From Larkinella punicea (GTDB lineage: Bacteria; Bacteroidota; Bacteroidia; Cytophagales; Spirosomataceae): DNA of 64,000 nucleotides. The stretch spans positions 124,001 to 188,000 of the forward strand of contig NZ_QOWE01000016.1 in assembly GCF_003334855.1 (NCBI RefSeq). The letters run 5' to 3'. Within the stretch, counting starts at the first letter, position 1, and each line of letters starts with the position of its first letter. The notes beneath the pieces are model-generated. The model searched no databases, was not told the origin of the DNA, and saw only the letters and a program-made list of their open reading frames with translations. Positions 25,900-34,346 of this stretch are shown here, piece by piece. The position numbers were made by a program, and so were the translations under genes.

Positions 25900-26736
25900 T
25901 TACTGCCCGCTCCACCGAAACCGCACGTAGGTCTGGGCCAGCAGCGCGATTTTTTTCATGTCCGGCACCCGGATGCGCTCCTCCTGGATCCGGGAAGCGG
26001 GAATTTGCTTGATTTTGTTGAACAGGGTCTGGTAGTAGGTATACGCCAGATGAACGCCCATCCGGGCTCCGCGGGGGAGGTTCAGAATACCGGCGTAGGC
26101 TTCGTCAAAATCCTGCTGAATGTCCTTCTCGATGAGCCGCTTGGCATCTTTCGTAAACTCGCTGAAATTGACACCCGGAAAATAGACCCGTCCCCGGTCG
26201 ATGTAATCGTCTTTCAGGTCGCGCAGGAAATTGACCTTCTGAAAAGCCGCCCCCAGCTTGCGCGCCGGTTCTTTCAAGCGGTCGAACATCGCCAGGTCAC
26301 CTTCACAGAACACCCGCAGACACATCAACCCTACCACTTCGGCCGAGCCATAAATGTATTCCTGATAGCTGTTGTCCGTGTATTGGTTAACATACAGATC
26401 CATTTCCATGCTTTTCAGAAAGGCGTCGATCAGTTCCCGGTCAATGCTATATTCCCTGACAACCCACTGAAACGAGTGTAAAATGGGATTCAGACTGATG
26501 CCGTCAGCAATGGCTTCGTAGGTATCTTTCTTGAATTTTTCCAGCAAGTACTTTTGGTCGTAGTTGTAAAACGTGTCCACGATTTCGTCGGCATACCGGA
26601 CAAAACCGTAGACGGCATAAATCGGAAAATGGAATTTACGGTCCAGGGTTTTAATTCCCAACGTGAATGAGGTGCTGTAATGTTCGGTGATCAGCTTGCT
26701 GCACTCTAACGCGGTTCGATTGAATAACTCGATCAT
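25900..26736 (-). CDS. crtB: Phytoene synthase
   Basis: This 278-residue protein is a trans-isoprenyl diphosphate synthase of the squalene/phytoene synthase type, which joins two geranylgeranyl diphosphates to make phytoene. The two Asp-rich motifs are DEIVDTFYNYD (near residue 70) and FLRDLKDDYIDRGRVYFPG (near 195-215). Placement 70 bp downstream of crtI on the same strand points to carotenoid rather than hopanoid/squalene synthesis. Later carotenoid genes (cyclase, hydroxylase) are not visible in the window. Confidence 0.92.
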   Translation of the reverse strand: MIELFNRTALECSKLITEHYSTSFTLGIKTLDRKFHFPIYAVYGFVRYADEIVDTFYNYDQKYLLEKFKKDTYEAIADGISLNPILHSFQWVVREYSIDRELIDAFLKSMEMDLYVNQYTDNSYQEYIYGSAEVVGLMCLRVFCEGDLAMFDRLKEPARKLGAAFQKVNFLRDLKDDYIDRGRVYFPGVNFSEFTKDAKRLIEKDIQQDFDEAYAGILNLPRGARMGVHLAYTYYQTLFNKIKQIPASRIQEERIRVPDMKKIALLAQTYVRFRWSGQ

Positions 26737-26806
26737 AAGGGTTCGTTGGTGGGCTGTACCTCTTCTGACAGACGCAGGAACAGCTAGTCGTTCGTATTTT
26801 TTTAAG

Positions 26807-28288
26807 TCAAGCTCGTTGCCCGAATTCTTTGGTGACTTCCTCTGCCACCACCAATCCGGAAATCAGCGAAGGCGGGACGCCTGGTCCCGGAACAGTCAAT
26901 TGTCCCGTGTAAAACAGGTTGTTAACGCGTTTACTCTTCAATCCCGGCTTCAAAATAGCCGTCTGCCTCAGCGTGTTTGCCAGTCCGTAGGCATTGCCCC
27001 GGAAGGCATTGTAGTCGGCGATGAAATTGCTGTGGGCGTAGCTGCGTTTGAAAACGACGTGATCCCGAATGGTTTCACCCACATACGCTTCCAGCCGGTC
27101 CATCACCAGGTTGTAATAATATTCCCGCGTTTCTTCGGGGTCGTTCAGATCCGGGGCCACCGGAATCAGGATGAACAGATTCTCCATGCCCGCCGGTGCC
27201 ACACCCGGGTCGGTTTTCGACGGGGCCGAAACATAAAACAGCGGTTTCGTCGGCCACTGCGGTTTTTCGTAAATTTCGTGGGCATGTAACCCAAAATCTT
27301 CATCGAAAAACAGGTTGTGGTGCTGCAAACGCGGTACCCGCCGGTCAACACCCAGGTAAAACAGCAACGACGATGGCGCCATCACCCGGCTTTTCCAATA
27401 CCGGTCGTCGTAATTTTGATAGCCGGGTGTCAGCAATTTGCTGTCGACATGCTGATAATCAGCCCCGGCCACCACCACATCAGCCTCAAAAGTTCCCTGG
27501 TAGGTTTCAACTTTGTTGGCAATACCATTTGTTACACTAATTTGTTTGACCGGATGGTTCAATAAAATTTTCACGCCTTTCTCCTCGGCCAGTTTCACCA
27601 TCGCCTTCACGATTTCGTGCATGCCGCCCATCGGATACCAGGTTCCCATCGTTATTTCGGCATAGTTCATCAGGCTGTACATCGCGGGCGTGTTGGCCGG
27701 CGTTGCTCCCAGAAACAAAATCGGGAATTCCATCAACTGCAAAAGCCGCTCGTTCGTGAAATATTTACGGACGTGGCTCGAAAACGATTGAAACACATCC
27801 AGCCGCATCACATCCTGCAATAACTTCAGGCTCATGAATTCCGACACCCGCCGACTCGGTTTCCAGACAAACTGATTGATCCCGACATCGTACTTATAAG
27901 CCGCCTGCTCCAGAAATTCGAGCAACCGCCGACTGGCCCCCGGCTCCATTTGTTCAAAAACCGCCTGAATATTTTCGACACCTGCGGGCAAATCGACGGC
28001 ATCGTTGGCCCCAAAAACGACGGTATAGGACGGATCGAGTCGCACGAGGTTGTAATAATCCGACGTTTTTTTACCAAAACGCCCAAAATACGTTTCGAAC
28101 ACGTCGGGCATCCAATACCAGCTTGGCCCCATGTCGAACCTAAAACCGTCTTGCTCAAACATCCGGGCGCGACCACCCGCCTGGCTGTTTTTTTCCAGAA
28201 TCGTAACATCAAACCCTTTGTCGGCCAGACTCGTAGCCGCCGACAAACCGGCAAAACCGGCTCCTATCACAATGACGCGTTTTGACAT
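26807..28288 (-). CDS. crtI: Phytoene desaturase
   Basis: CrtI introduces double bonds into phytoene to form lycopene or a related polyene. The 493-residue flavoprotein begins with the FAD-binding VIVIGAGFAGLSAATSLADKGFDVTILEKNSQAGGRA and ends with the signature YTGQLTVPGPGVPPSLISGLVVAEE, typical for CrtI-type desaturases. I chose the internal ATG at 28288 (MSKRVIV) over one 7 codons earlier because the Rossmann strand then starts at residue 4. It is the first gene of crtI-crtB. Its upstream region is isolated from the sigma-factor gene by two minus-strand terminators. Confidence 0.95.
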   Translation of the reverse strand: MSKRVIVIGAGFAGLSAATSLADKGFDVTILEKNSQAGGRARMFEQDGFRFDMGPSWYWMPDVFETYFGRFGKKTSDYYNLVRLDPSYTVVFGANDAVDLPAGVENIQAVFEQMEPGASRRLLEFLEQAAYKYDVGINQFVWKPSRRVSEFMSLKLLQDVMRLDVFQSFSSHVRKYFTNERLLQLMEFPILFLGATPANTPAMYSLMNYAEITMGTWYPMGGMHEIVKAMVKLAEEKGVKILLNHPVKQISVTNGIANKVETYQGTFEADVVVAGADYQHVDSKLLTPGYQNYDDRYWKSRVMAPSSLLFYLGVDRRVPRLQHHNLFFDEDFGLHAHEIYEKPQWPTKPLFYVSAPSKTDPGVAPAGMENLFILIPVAPDLNDPEETREYYYNLVMDRLEAYVGETIRDHVVFKRSYAHSNFIADYNAFRGNAYGLANTLRQTAILKPGLKSKRVNNLFYTGQLTVPGPGVPPSLISGLVVAEEVTKEFGQRA

Positions 28289-28350
28289 GTCTAAAAGTTT
28301 AGCTCCCAACCTATCTACTAAAGACCGGGCGGGGGTAATAAACGCAAAAA

Positions 28351-28372
28351 AGACGGATTGAAAAATCCGTCT
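28351..28372 (-). terminator. Intrinsic terminator between the sigma-factor gene and crtI
   Basis: A 9-bp stem, 28351-28359 with 28364-28372 (AGACGGATT on the plus strand), closes a 4-nt loop. Reading the minus strand, the stem is directly followed by six T. It would stop transcripts arriving from the sigma-factor gene before crtI. Confidence 0.75.
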
Positions 28373-28386
28373 CTCGCTCTAACCAA

Positions 28387-28415
28387 AAAAGTTAGACGGA
28401 AACCATCTAACTTTT
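28387..28415 (-). terminator. Second terminator-like hairpin before crtI
   Basis: A 10-bp stem, 28387-28396 with 28406-28415 (AAAAGTTAGA on the plus strand), is followed on the minus strand by further T residues. Together with the hairpin at 28351 it makes a tandem terminator. Confidence 0.6.
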
Positions 28416-28476
28416 CGGAACCTTCCTCTTTTTTAACCAAAAACTACTCAATCAAATGTCTTTTGAGATGTTAGAA

Positions 28477-28543
28477 GATAGACAAGAGAGTAAAGACCTG
28501 TTCTATTTACTTGATTCCTTTTGTCTTTACTCTCTTGTCTATC
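28477..28543. repeat. 21-bp-arm palindrome after the sigma-factor gene
   Basis: Arms 28477-28497 and 28523-28543 are perfect 21-bp inverted repeats around 25 nt; the arm contains GACAAGAGAGTAAAGAC. The same words occur in the palindromes at 54278 and 56941, so this is one of three family copies in the window. It ends 14 bp from the stop codon of the sigma-factor gene. Confidence 0.92.
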
Positions 28544-28557
28544 CTCTTTACTCTAGC

Positions 28558-29070
28558 TCACGCCTGATACGCGTAAACTTTTAATTTATCTTTCAGCTCT
28601 TTACGAGCGATGTGGATGCGGTTTTTAACAGTTCCGATGGGAATATCCAGACGGGCTGCAATTTCGTGGTATTTAAAACCCCGGAAATGCATCATAAACG
28701 GTGTCCGGTAGGTATCATCCAGTGCATTGACGGCCCGGTTGATGTCGTCCTGTGCAAAAGACGAATACGCGGTGTTGTCGGTGCTACTTTCCATCGAATT
28801 GATGTAGTGCAGATTGTCCGTCGTGTCGATGAACGTATTTTTCCGCACCATTCTCTGGTAGTTGGTGATGAACGTATTTTTCATGATGGTATACAACCAC
28901 GCTTTCAGGTTTGTACCATCCGTATATTTATCGCGGTTCGTAAAAGCCTTCAATAGAGTGTCCTGCAATAAGTCGTTTGCATCTTCAACATCCTTCGTCA
29001 AACGCAGAGCAAATGGCTTCAGCGACTTTGAAACTTTGCCGATGTTGTAGGTAAATTCAAGTGCTGTCAT
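28558..29070 (-). CDS. ECF-type RNA polymerase sigma factor
   Basis: This 170-residue protein is a group-4 sigma factor. Region 2 is visible as DVEDANDLLQDTLLKAFTNRDKYTDGTNLKAWLYTIMKN, with the -10 recognition part following, and region 4 as LDDTYRTPFMMHFRGFKYHEIAARLDIPIGTVKNRIHIARKELK, a helix-turn-helix. No anti-sigma gene with a membrane segment lies next to it. It is upstream of the carotenoid pair, which in other bacteria can be under ECF control, but the intervening terminators argue against co-transcription. Target genes are unknown. Confidence 0.93.
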   Translation of the reverse strand: MTALEFTYNIGKVSKSLKPFALRLTKDVEDANDLLQDTLLKAFTNRDKYTDGTNLKAWLYTIMKNTFITNYQRMVRKNTFIDTTDNLHYINSMESSTDNTAYSSFAQDDINRAVNALDDTYRTPFMMHFRGFKYHEIAARLDIPIGTVKNRIHIARKELKDKLKVYAYQA

Positions 29071-29401
29071 GATCTATAAGTCGTTTTTTGTTGAATCAAT
29101 TCTGTATATCCAGTAGACAACAATGTAACCAAATCTTACTTTTTTTTGATTGACCAGCGATCCAACAATTTAACCAACTGAAATACAGTATTTTACATAT
29201 ACCGAAACGAGTAAACGGGTAACCATGCCAAACGATGTCAAAGAACAAACTGTAGAAAAAACACCACAGTGTGTGGAATCGCACACCACACTTTGTTTAA
29301 TCTTTCCCAAAAATAGTTAAACAAAACTTACAAACAAGGTTTTTGTCCACTTTCTCAGCATTTCATTTGAACTAGCGACCGTAGAATTAACCAGTCTGTA
29401 T
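29071..29401. other. Intergenic region without a recognised gene
   Basis: This 331-bp AT-rich stretch separates the divergent sigma-factor and TonB-receptor genes. It holds a weak hairpin near 29264-29292 (AGTGTG with CACACT) and no open frame that I credit. The sigma-factor promoter must lie here, but I found no exact TAnnTTTG box on the minus strand near its start. Confidence 0.5.
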
Positions 29402-29433
29402 ATTGCAACGCAGTTGCAAAAAATGTAATTTTG
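29402..29433 (+). promoter_or_regulatory. Promoter of the TonB-dependent receptor gene
   Basis: TAATTTTG at 29426-29433 is an exact -7 TAnnTTTG box. ATTG at 29402-29405 is at the -33 position with a 20-nt gap, one base off TTTG. Transcription should begin near 29440, so translation must start downstream, at the GTG at 29464. Confidence 0.7.
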
Positions 29434-29443
29434 CAACTTGCAA
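29403..29443 (+). promoter_or_regulatory. Candidate operator: palindromic TTGCAA sites over the promoter
   Basis: A perfect 17-bp palindrome, TTGCAACGCAGTTGCAA (29403-29419; 7-bp arms, 3-bp centre), covers the -33 box. A second pair of TTGCAA hexamers, 29431-29436 and 29438-29443, covers the end of the -7 box and the expected start site. Two dimer sites bracketing the promoter suggest repression. FUR-family metal regulators use operators of this size and symmetry, which would suit a metal-type TonB receptor, but the regulator is inference. Confidence 0.6.
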
Positions 29444-29463
29444 GAATTTGTAACTCTCTGAAA

Positions 29464-31791
29464 GTGAATCGAAACCAGTATAGATACTTTCGCATAACAC
29501 TTACATTTCTGTGGGTGTGCATTTTACGCCCCACTTTCGCACAGGATCCCTGCGATTGTTTTATCAAAGGCGTTGTGCTCGACCGCGAAAGCCGCCAGCC
29601 CATTCCGGGTGCGGCCGTTTTTATTAAAGAATTGCAGAAAGGAACCGTTACCGATGCCAGCGGACACTACCGGATCGAACCCTTGTGTCAGGGAACCTAT
29701 ACGCTGGTCAGCCGCATTCTGGGCTACCAGGAAGTCACCCAATCGGTTGTTCTGGTTCACACCTCGGAGCAAAATGTGCTGCTGACGGAAGACGATATTC
29801 ACTTGCAGGATGTCAACGTAACCGCTCAACGCGCCAATGCCCTCACCAGCCAGACCATCTCACAACTGGAAGGCAAAGCCCTCGATCAGACCCGTGGCCA
29901 ATCGCTGGGCGATGCGCTCCGCACCATGACGGGCGTGACCACCCTCCAAACCGGTTCGTCGATCACGAAACCGGTTATTCACGGTATGCACAGCAACCGC
30001 GTTTTGATCCTGAACAACGGCATCCGGCAGGAAGGCCAGCAGTGGGGGTCGGAACATGCGCCGGAAATCGATCCGTTCGTAGCCAATCGCCTGACCGTGA
30101 TCAAGGGCGCTGCGGGCGTACGGTTTGGCTCCGATGCCATCGGAGGTGTCATTCTGGTCGAACCAGCGCCTTTGCCGACCCTCAAAACCGTTCACGGTGA
30201 ACTGAATCTGGTGGGCTTTACCAACGGACGGCAAGGCGTTGCATCGCTGCAAACCGAAGGCGGTTTTGGGAAAGGCTTTGGCTGGCGGGTGCAGGGGACG
30301 CTGAAACGGGGTGGCAACGTTCGCACGCCAAATTACTTTCTGGACAATACCGGCATTTCGGAGCAAAACTTCTCCGGGTCGCTGGGATACCGCTCCACCC
30401 GGTTTCGGTCCGAAGTGTATTACAGCCGGTTTTCCACCAAACTGGGTATCTTTTCCGGTTCACACATCGGTAGCCTGACCGACTTGCAAACGGTTCTGGA
30501 CAATGGCGAACCGCTGATCAAATCCGGCTTCAGCTACGCCATCCGCCGACCGAATCAGCAGATTGCGCATGATTTACTGAAATGGCGAACCGCCTGGAAA
30601 CCGGCTTCCGGCGGTGACCTGAGCCTGACGCTGGCCCGGCAGTTCGACGACCGGAAGGAATATGATTTGCACCGCCCCAGAAACGATTCCGTGGCGGCTT
30701 TGAACCGCCCCGAACTGCGGTTCCGGCTCACGACCTACACCGGCGATCTCGTTTTTGAACACAAACCCGTTGCCAATAAACTGACGGGGAGCCTGGGCGT
30801 CAGCGGTTTTTACCAGTACAACATCATGAACGGGCGGCCGCTGATTCCGAACTTCCGGACTTACAACGCCGGGCTTTTCTGGATTGAGAAACTGAAAGTC
30901 AACCGCTGGGAGTACGAAGCCGGGCTGCGTTACGATTACCGGCACATGCAGGTGTTCCGCTATGAAAAACAGGTGCTGGAAAAACCGCTATTTGTGTTTC
31001 AGAATTTTTCGGGAACGCTGGGCGCGACGTATTCCCTGTCCGACCAGTGGACCACCCGTTTCAACGCCGGAACCTCCTGGCGCGCGCCCAACGTGAGCGA
31101 ATTGTTCAGCGACGGGGTTCACCACGGCGCAGCCGCTTACGAACTGGGCGACCGTACACTCCAGCCCGAGGTAGCCTACAACCTGAATTTGAGTACGGAA
31201 TACACCGGCAAAAAAGTACAGGCCGAGGTCGGTTTTTTCTACAATACCGTTCGGAATTACATCTATCTGAAACCGCAGGCCGAACCCATTTTGACCATTC
31301 GGGGCGCATTTCCATCCTTTAAATATACCCAAACCGACGCGCTTTATGCCGGGCTGGACGCCAGCGTTCAGGCGGTTTTGTTGCCCAAACTGAGCGGAAC
31401 TTCCAAGTTGTCGTTGCTGTATGTGCAGGATTTGGCGCTCGATCAACCGATTGTGATGACACCGCCCAACCGCTGGGAAAACGGGCTGCGGTATGATGTG
31501 GGCAAGTGGAACAAATTGCAGGAGTTTTTTGTGGGCATCGGAAATTTGTGGGTCGCGCGGCAAAACCGCGTCCCGGAAAACAGTGATTTTCTGCCTCCTC
31601 CCCCTGCCTATTCGCTCTGGAACCTGACCGCCGGTTTTGCGCTCCCGGTGTCGGCCCATCATCAGATTGATGTAGGCTTCACCCTGACGAATCTGTTCAA
31701 TACCGTGTACCGCGATTACCTCAACCGGTTTCGGTATTACGCCGATGATCCGGGCCGGAATGCGTCGGTGCGGTTAAAATGGAAATTTTAA
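29464..31791 (+). CDS. TonB-dependent outer-membrane receptor, metal/siderophore type
   Basis: This ~775-residue receptor has a signal peptide ending at PTFAQ, an N-terminal carboxypeptidase-regulatory-like domain (IKGVVLDRESRQPIPGAAVFI), a plug domain (DALRTMTGVTTLQTGSSI, then IHGMHSNRVLILNNGIRQEG and EHAPEIDPFVANRLTVIKGA) and a beta-barrel ending in an aromatic residue (LKWKF). The HG...RVL...G and HAPEIDPF...GAAGVRFGSDAIGG segments resemble ZnuD-like receptors for zinc or other metals; substrate is inference. The GTG start at 29464 was preferred because a TTG 11 codons earlier lies inside the -7 box. Four TTGCAA motifs overlap the promoter. It overlaps the convergent epimerase gene by 4 bp. 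Confidence 0.88.
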   Translation: MNRNQYRYFRITLTFLWVCILRPTFAQDPCDCFIKGVVLDRESRQPIPGAAVFIKELQKGTVTDASGHYRIEPLCQGTYTLVSRILGYQEVTQSVVLVHTSEQNVLLTEDDIHLQDVNVTAQRANALTSQTISQLEGKALDQTRGQSLGDALRTMTGVTTLQTGSSITKPVIHGMHSNRVLILNNGIRQEGQQWGSEHAPEIDPFVANRLTVIKGAAGVRFGSDAIGGVILVEPAPLPTLKTVHGELNLVGFTNGRQGVASLQTEGGFGKGFGWRVQGTLKRGGNVRTPNYFLDNTGISEQNFSGSLGYRSTRFRSEVYYSRFSTKLGIFSGSHIGSLTDLQTVLDNGEPLIKSGFSYAIRRPNQQIAHDLLKWRTAWKPASGGDLSLTLARQFDDRKEYDLHRPRNDSVAALNRPELRFRLTTYTGDLVFEHKPVANKLTGSLGVSGFYQYNIMNGRPLIPNFRTYNAGLFWIEKLKVNRWEYEAGLRYDYRHMQVFRYEKQVLEKPLFVFQNFSGTLGATYSLSDQWTTRFNAGTSWRAPNVSELFSDGVHHGAAAYELGDRTLQPEVAYNLNLSTEYTGKKVQAEVGFFYNTVRNYIYLKPQAEPILTIRGAFPSFKYTQTDALYAGLDASVQAVLLPKLSGTSKLSLLYVQDLALDQPIVMTPPNRWENGLRYDVGKWNKLQEFFVGIGNLWVARQNRVPENSDFLPPPPAYSLWNLTAGFALPVSAHHQIDVGFTLTNLFNTVYRDYLNRFRYYADDPGRNASVRLKWKF

Positions 31792-32618
31792 GGAGCATAA
31801 TAAAACGCCAGCGGATCAGGATATTGAAAAGAATATCCTATTGTCTTGATCAACTTTTCCGGACTGATGATTTTAAACGGTGACGGTTCCGACGGTTCTG
31901 CAAAGGTCGGGGTTTCGTAGCCAAAATCGTCGCAGTTTTTCCGGTATACCGCTTCGCGCGTCGGGTGTTCGGGCGCAACCACGCTGAAGGTTTGGCCCGG
32001 CTGCGGATGGTTGACCAAAGCCCGGATCACGCCAATGCCATCATCGCGGTGAATGTAATTGACGGGAACCGAGCCCGTTGTCAGGTCTTTTTTCCCGGCC
32101 ACATAACGCCCCGGAATACGGTTATAGCCCAGCAATCCGCCAAATCGCAAAACCGTTGAATTTTCCAACCCCAGAATGAGTTGCTCGGCTTCGACAAAAG
32201 CCGGAGCCACAGCTTGATCAGGCGTTACAACGTCGTTCTCCACCACTTCGCGGTTCAGATCCGGGTAAACGGAGGTCGAACTTACATAAATTGTATACGG
32301 TATTTTCGCCCCCGACTGGCGCAAGGCATTGACCACCGCCTGAATCTGTTGCGGATGAAACCCATCGCCCAGTTTGCCAGCTTTGGGCGGAATGTTAATA
32401 ATCAGCACATCGGCTTCCAGAAAATCCGCCAGATCGTCGCCCGCCGGTTCCGGATTGAAATGTAATTCGTAGGGTTTGATCCCCACTTTCCAGAAACCCG
32501 GCAGTTTATCTTTGGACGTCGTACTGCCTTTCACGATGTAGCCCTCATTCAGAAACGGCTCGGCCAGTGGAAAACCCAGCCAGCCACAGCCTAAAATACT
32601 AATGGTTTCGACGCTCAT
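31788..32618 (-). CDS. NAD-dependent epimerase/dehydratase-like protein
   Basis: This 276-residue Rossmann protein opens with ETISILGCGWLGFPLAEPFL, a GxGxxG nucleotide-binding motif, and has SDR-like features including YTIYVSSTSVYPD and VNYIHRDDGIGVIRAL. The family includes atypical extended SDRs annotated as NAD(P)-binding epimerases, often without a known substrate. Its start overlaps the stop of the serine-hydrolase gene by 4 bp, so the two are co-translated. The 3' end overlaps the TonB receptor gene tail to tail. Function is not determined. Confidence 0.82.
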   Translation of the reverse strand: MSVETISILGCGWLGFPLAEPFLNEGYIVKGSTTSKDKLPGFWKVGIKPYELHFNPEPAGDDLADFLEADVLIINIPPKAGKLGDGFHPQQIQAVVNALRQSGAKIPYTIYVSSTSVYPDLNREVVENDVVTPDQAVAPAFVEAEQLILGLENSTVLRFGGLLGYNRIPGRYVAGKKDLTTGSVPVNYIHRDDGIGVIRALVNHPQPGQTFSVVAPEHPTREAVYRKNCDDFGYETPTFAEPSEPSPFKIISPEKLIKTIGYSFQYPDPLAFYYAP

Positions 32619-34042
32619 TTGGTGTTTTGTTCAGCGAGGTTGAGAAATCCGGCGGTGAGTTCTTCGATGGGTGTCTGGCTGTTGGTCAGCAGAATCACGG
32701 CGGTTTGGCGCGACGGGTTGAAGGCGACGTACGTCACAAAACCGCCCGTTCCGCCCTGGTGCCAGAACCACGGGCGAGACGTTTCGGTTCGCCGATGCCA
32801 ACCCAAACCGAGGGTCGTGGCTCCGTTTACAAAGGTCGTTTCCTGCGTTTTTTTCATCGCTTCCGTGATCTTTTTGGGTCCTTTGCCCAACTCCGCTTTT
32901 ACGAATTGAAACAAGTCGTTAACCGACGAGCGAATGCCGCCCGCGCCTACCAGTGCCTGAAACTCCCAGGATGAAGCCGGGTTTCCTTTCCCATCATTCC
33001 CCTGCGCGAATACTTTTTTGTCGGCCTCGCTCAGCGTAATCACGGTATGCGCCATGCCCAGCGGTTTGGCAATCCGCTCCTGAATCAACGCTTCATACGA
33101 TTTCTTGTTCACCGTTTCCAGAATCGTGCCCAGCAGCCCGACCGCCAGATTGGAATAGTCGTATTCTTTGCCCGGCTGACGCAATAAGGCAGCGGTTTTG
33201 AGATAAGTATACAGCAATTTCCGGTCGTAGTGTTTGTAGGGGTTGGTCACATCCGTCGCCGTCGAAAACAAATTGGACGGAAGCCGGGGCAAACCGGAGG
33301 TGTGGTTAGACAAGGTTTTGAGCGTCACCGGAACCCCATCTTTCTGCAAAGCCGGAATCGAGTCGGGCAGGTATTTATTGACCGGATCATTCAATTTGAC
33401 CAGTCCGCGCTGAACGGCATCAGCCAGAAGCGTCGCTGTGAAGGTTTTGCTGATCGAGCCAATTTCAAAAAGCGTGTTGGCATCCGGAATTCGACCGTTG
33501 CCTTTGGCAGTTTCGCCGTAGCCGTAGGTAAACAGGCTATCGTTTCGCAGAATGCCAAGGCTCAGGCCGACGGTATTTTGTTTTTTGATATACGCCTGGG
33601 CCACCGCATCGACCTGCTTATCAAAAGCCGTCCGCAACGGATTGCTGGTTAAAACCGGCGCGGTTTTGTCGGCGACATCGGCTTCGTAGGGCTTGAAAAG
33701 GAAGGTATAAATTTTGCCGACTTTATCCCGGCTGATGTAGAAGTCGATTAAACCGTTGTCGAAAACCGCTTTGTACCGCGCAACGCCATCTTTAACGCTT
33801 CTTCGCTCCGCAGATTGCCACTGGCCCAGTTGCGCTTTCAACCCCTGCGAAATCTGGGTAAACTGGGTGGCCGAAATCTGGACGTGAAACGCTTCCCCCA
33901 TCAGGGCATACAGCGAGTCGGGTTGCTGGGCATTCAAATACCGCTTGGAACGCTCCGTCAGCGAGTCGAGGGGGACGGTTTCGGGCGTTTGCGCCACCGC
34001 CGACCAGGTAACCAAAAGGAGAAGAAGGATACTGTATTTCAT
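32615..34042 (-). CDS. Exported serine hydrolase, class C beta-lactamase fold
   Basis: This 475-residue protein has a signal peptide (MKYSILLLLLVTWSAVAQ), an N-terminal DUF3887-like domain (~20-120, ALMGEAFHVQISATQFTQI) and a penicillin-binding/beta-lactamase class C domain. Catalytic motifs are S196-x-x-K199 (GSISKTFT), Y296-S-N298 (EYDYSNLAVG) and an HQGGTGG in the position of KTG. Such proteins are usually peptidases or esterases rather than true AmpC enzymes. I chose the ATG at 34042 because the earlier in-frame codons precede a clean signal peptide. Substrate unknown. Confidence 0.88.
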   Translation of the reverse strand: MKYSILLLLLVTWSAVAQTPETVPLDSLTERSKRYLNAQQPDSLYALMGEAFHVQISATQFTQISQGLKAQLGQWQSAERRSVKDGVARYKAVFDNGLIDFYISRDKVGKIYTFLFKPYEADVADKTAPVLTSNPLRTAFDKQVDAVAQAYIKKQNTVGLSLGILRNDSLFTYGYGETAKGNGRIPDANTLFEIGSISKTFTATLLADAVQRGLVKLNDPVNKYLPDSIPALQKDGVPVTLKTLSNHTSGLPRLPSNLFSTATDVTNPYKHYDRKLLYTYLKTAALLRQPGKEYDYSNLAVGLLGTILETVNKKSYEALIQERIAKPLGMAHTVITLSEADKKVFAQGNDGKGNPASSWEFQALVGAGGIRSSVNDLFQFVKAELGKGPKKITEAMKKTQETTFVNGATTLGLGWHRRTETSRPWFWHQGGTGGFVTYVAFNPSRQTAVILLTNSQTPIEELTAGFLNLAEQNTK

Positions 34043-34346
34043 AGCAAGAGGACGTGGAATCACCAAAAATAGCACATCCGGGCGATAACGCTGGAATAGG
34101 GCTGGGAATGAATTCGTTAAACGAAAGTCAATAGTAGCCAAAATGCTATTTTAACGACATTCGAGACGCATTTTGAATCAAAACAATTAGCTATACAAAA
34201 GCTAATAAGCGGAAGAATCATCTTTATTTTAAGAAAAATATTTGCTTTTTATGGTATGAAAACTATATTCACAAACAAATCTATCTTAGTAGCCTATTAT
34301 ACTAATCTTTATAAGTTTATAAACCCACCGTAACGATTTATTAATT
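34043..34346. other. AT-rich intergenic gap
   Basis: This 304-bp gap between divergent genes is strongly AT-rich toward its right half (34200-34330). I see no gene, hairpin or exact promoter box in it; the promoters of both neighbours should lie here. Confidence 0.4.

Noticed and set aside
29264-29292. Hairpin as a small RNA or terminator
   Set aside because: The stem is short and imperfect and there is no promoter or T-run that would make a defined RNA.
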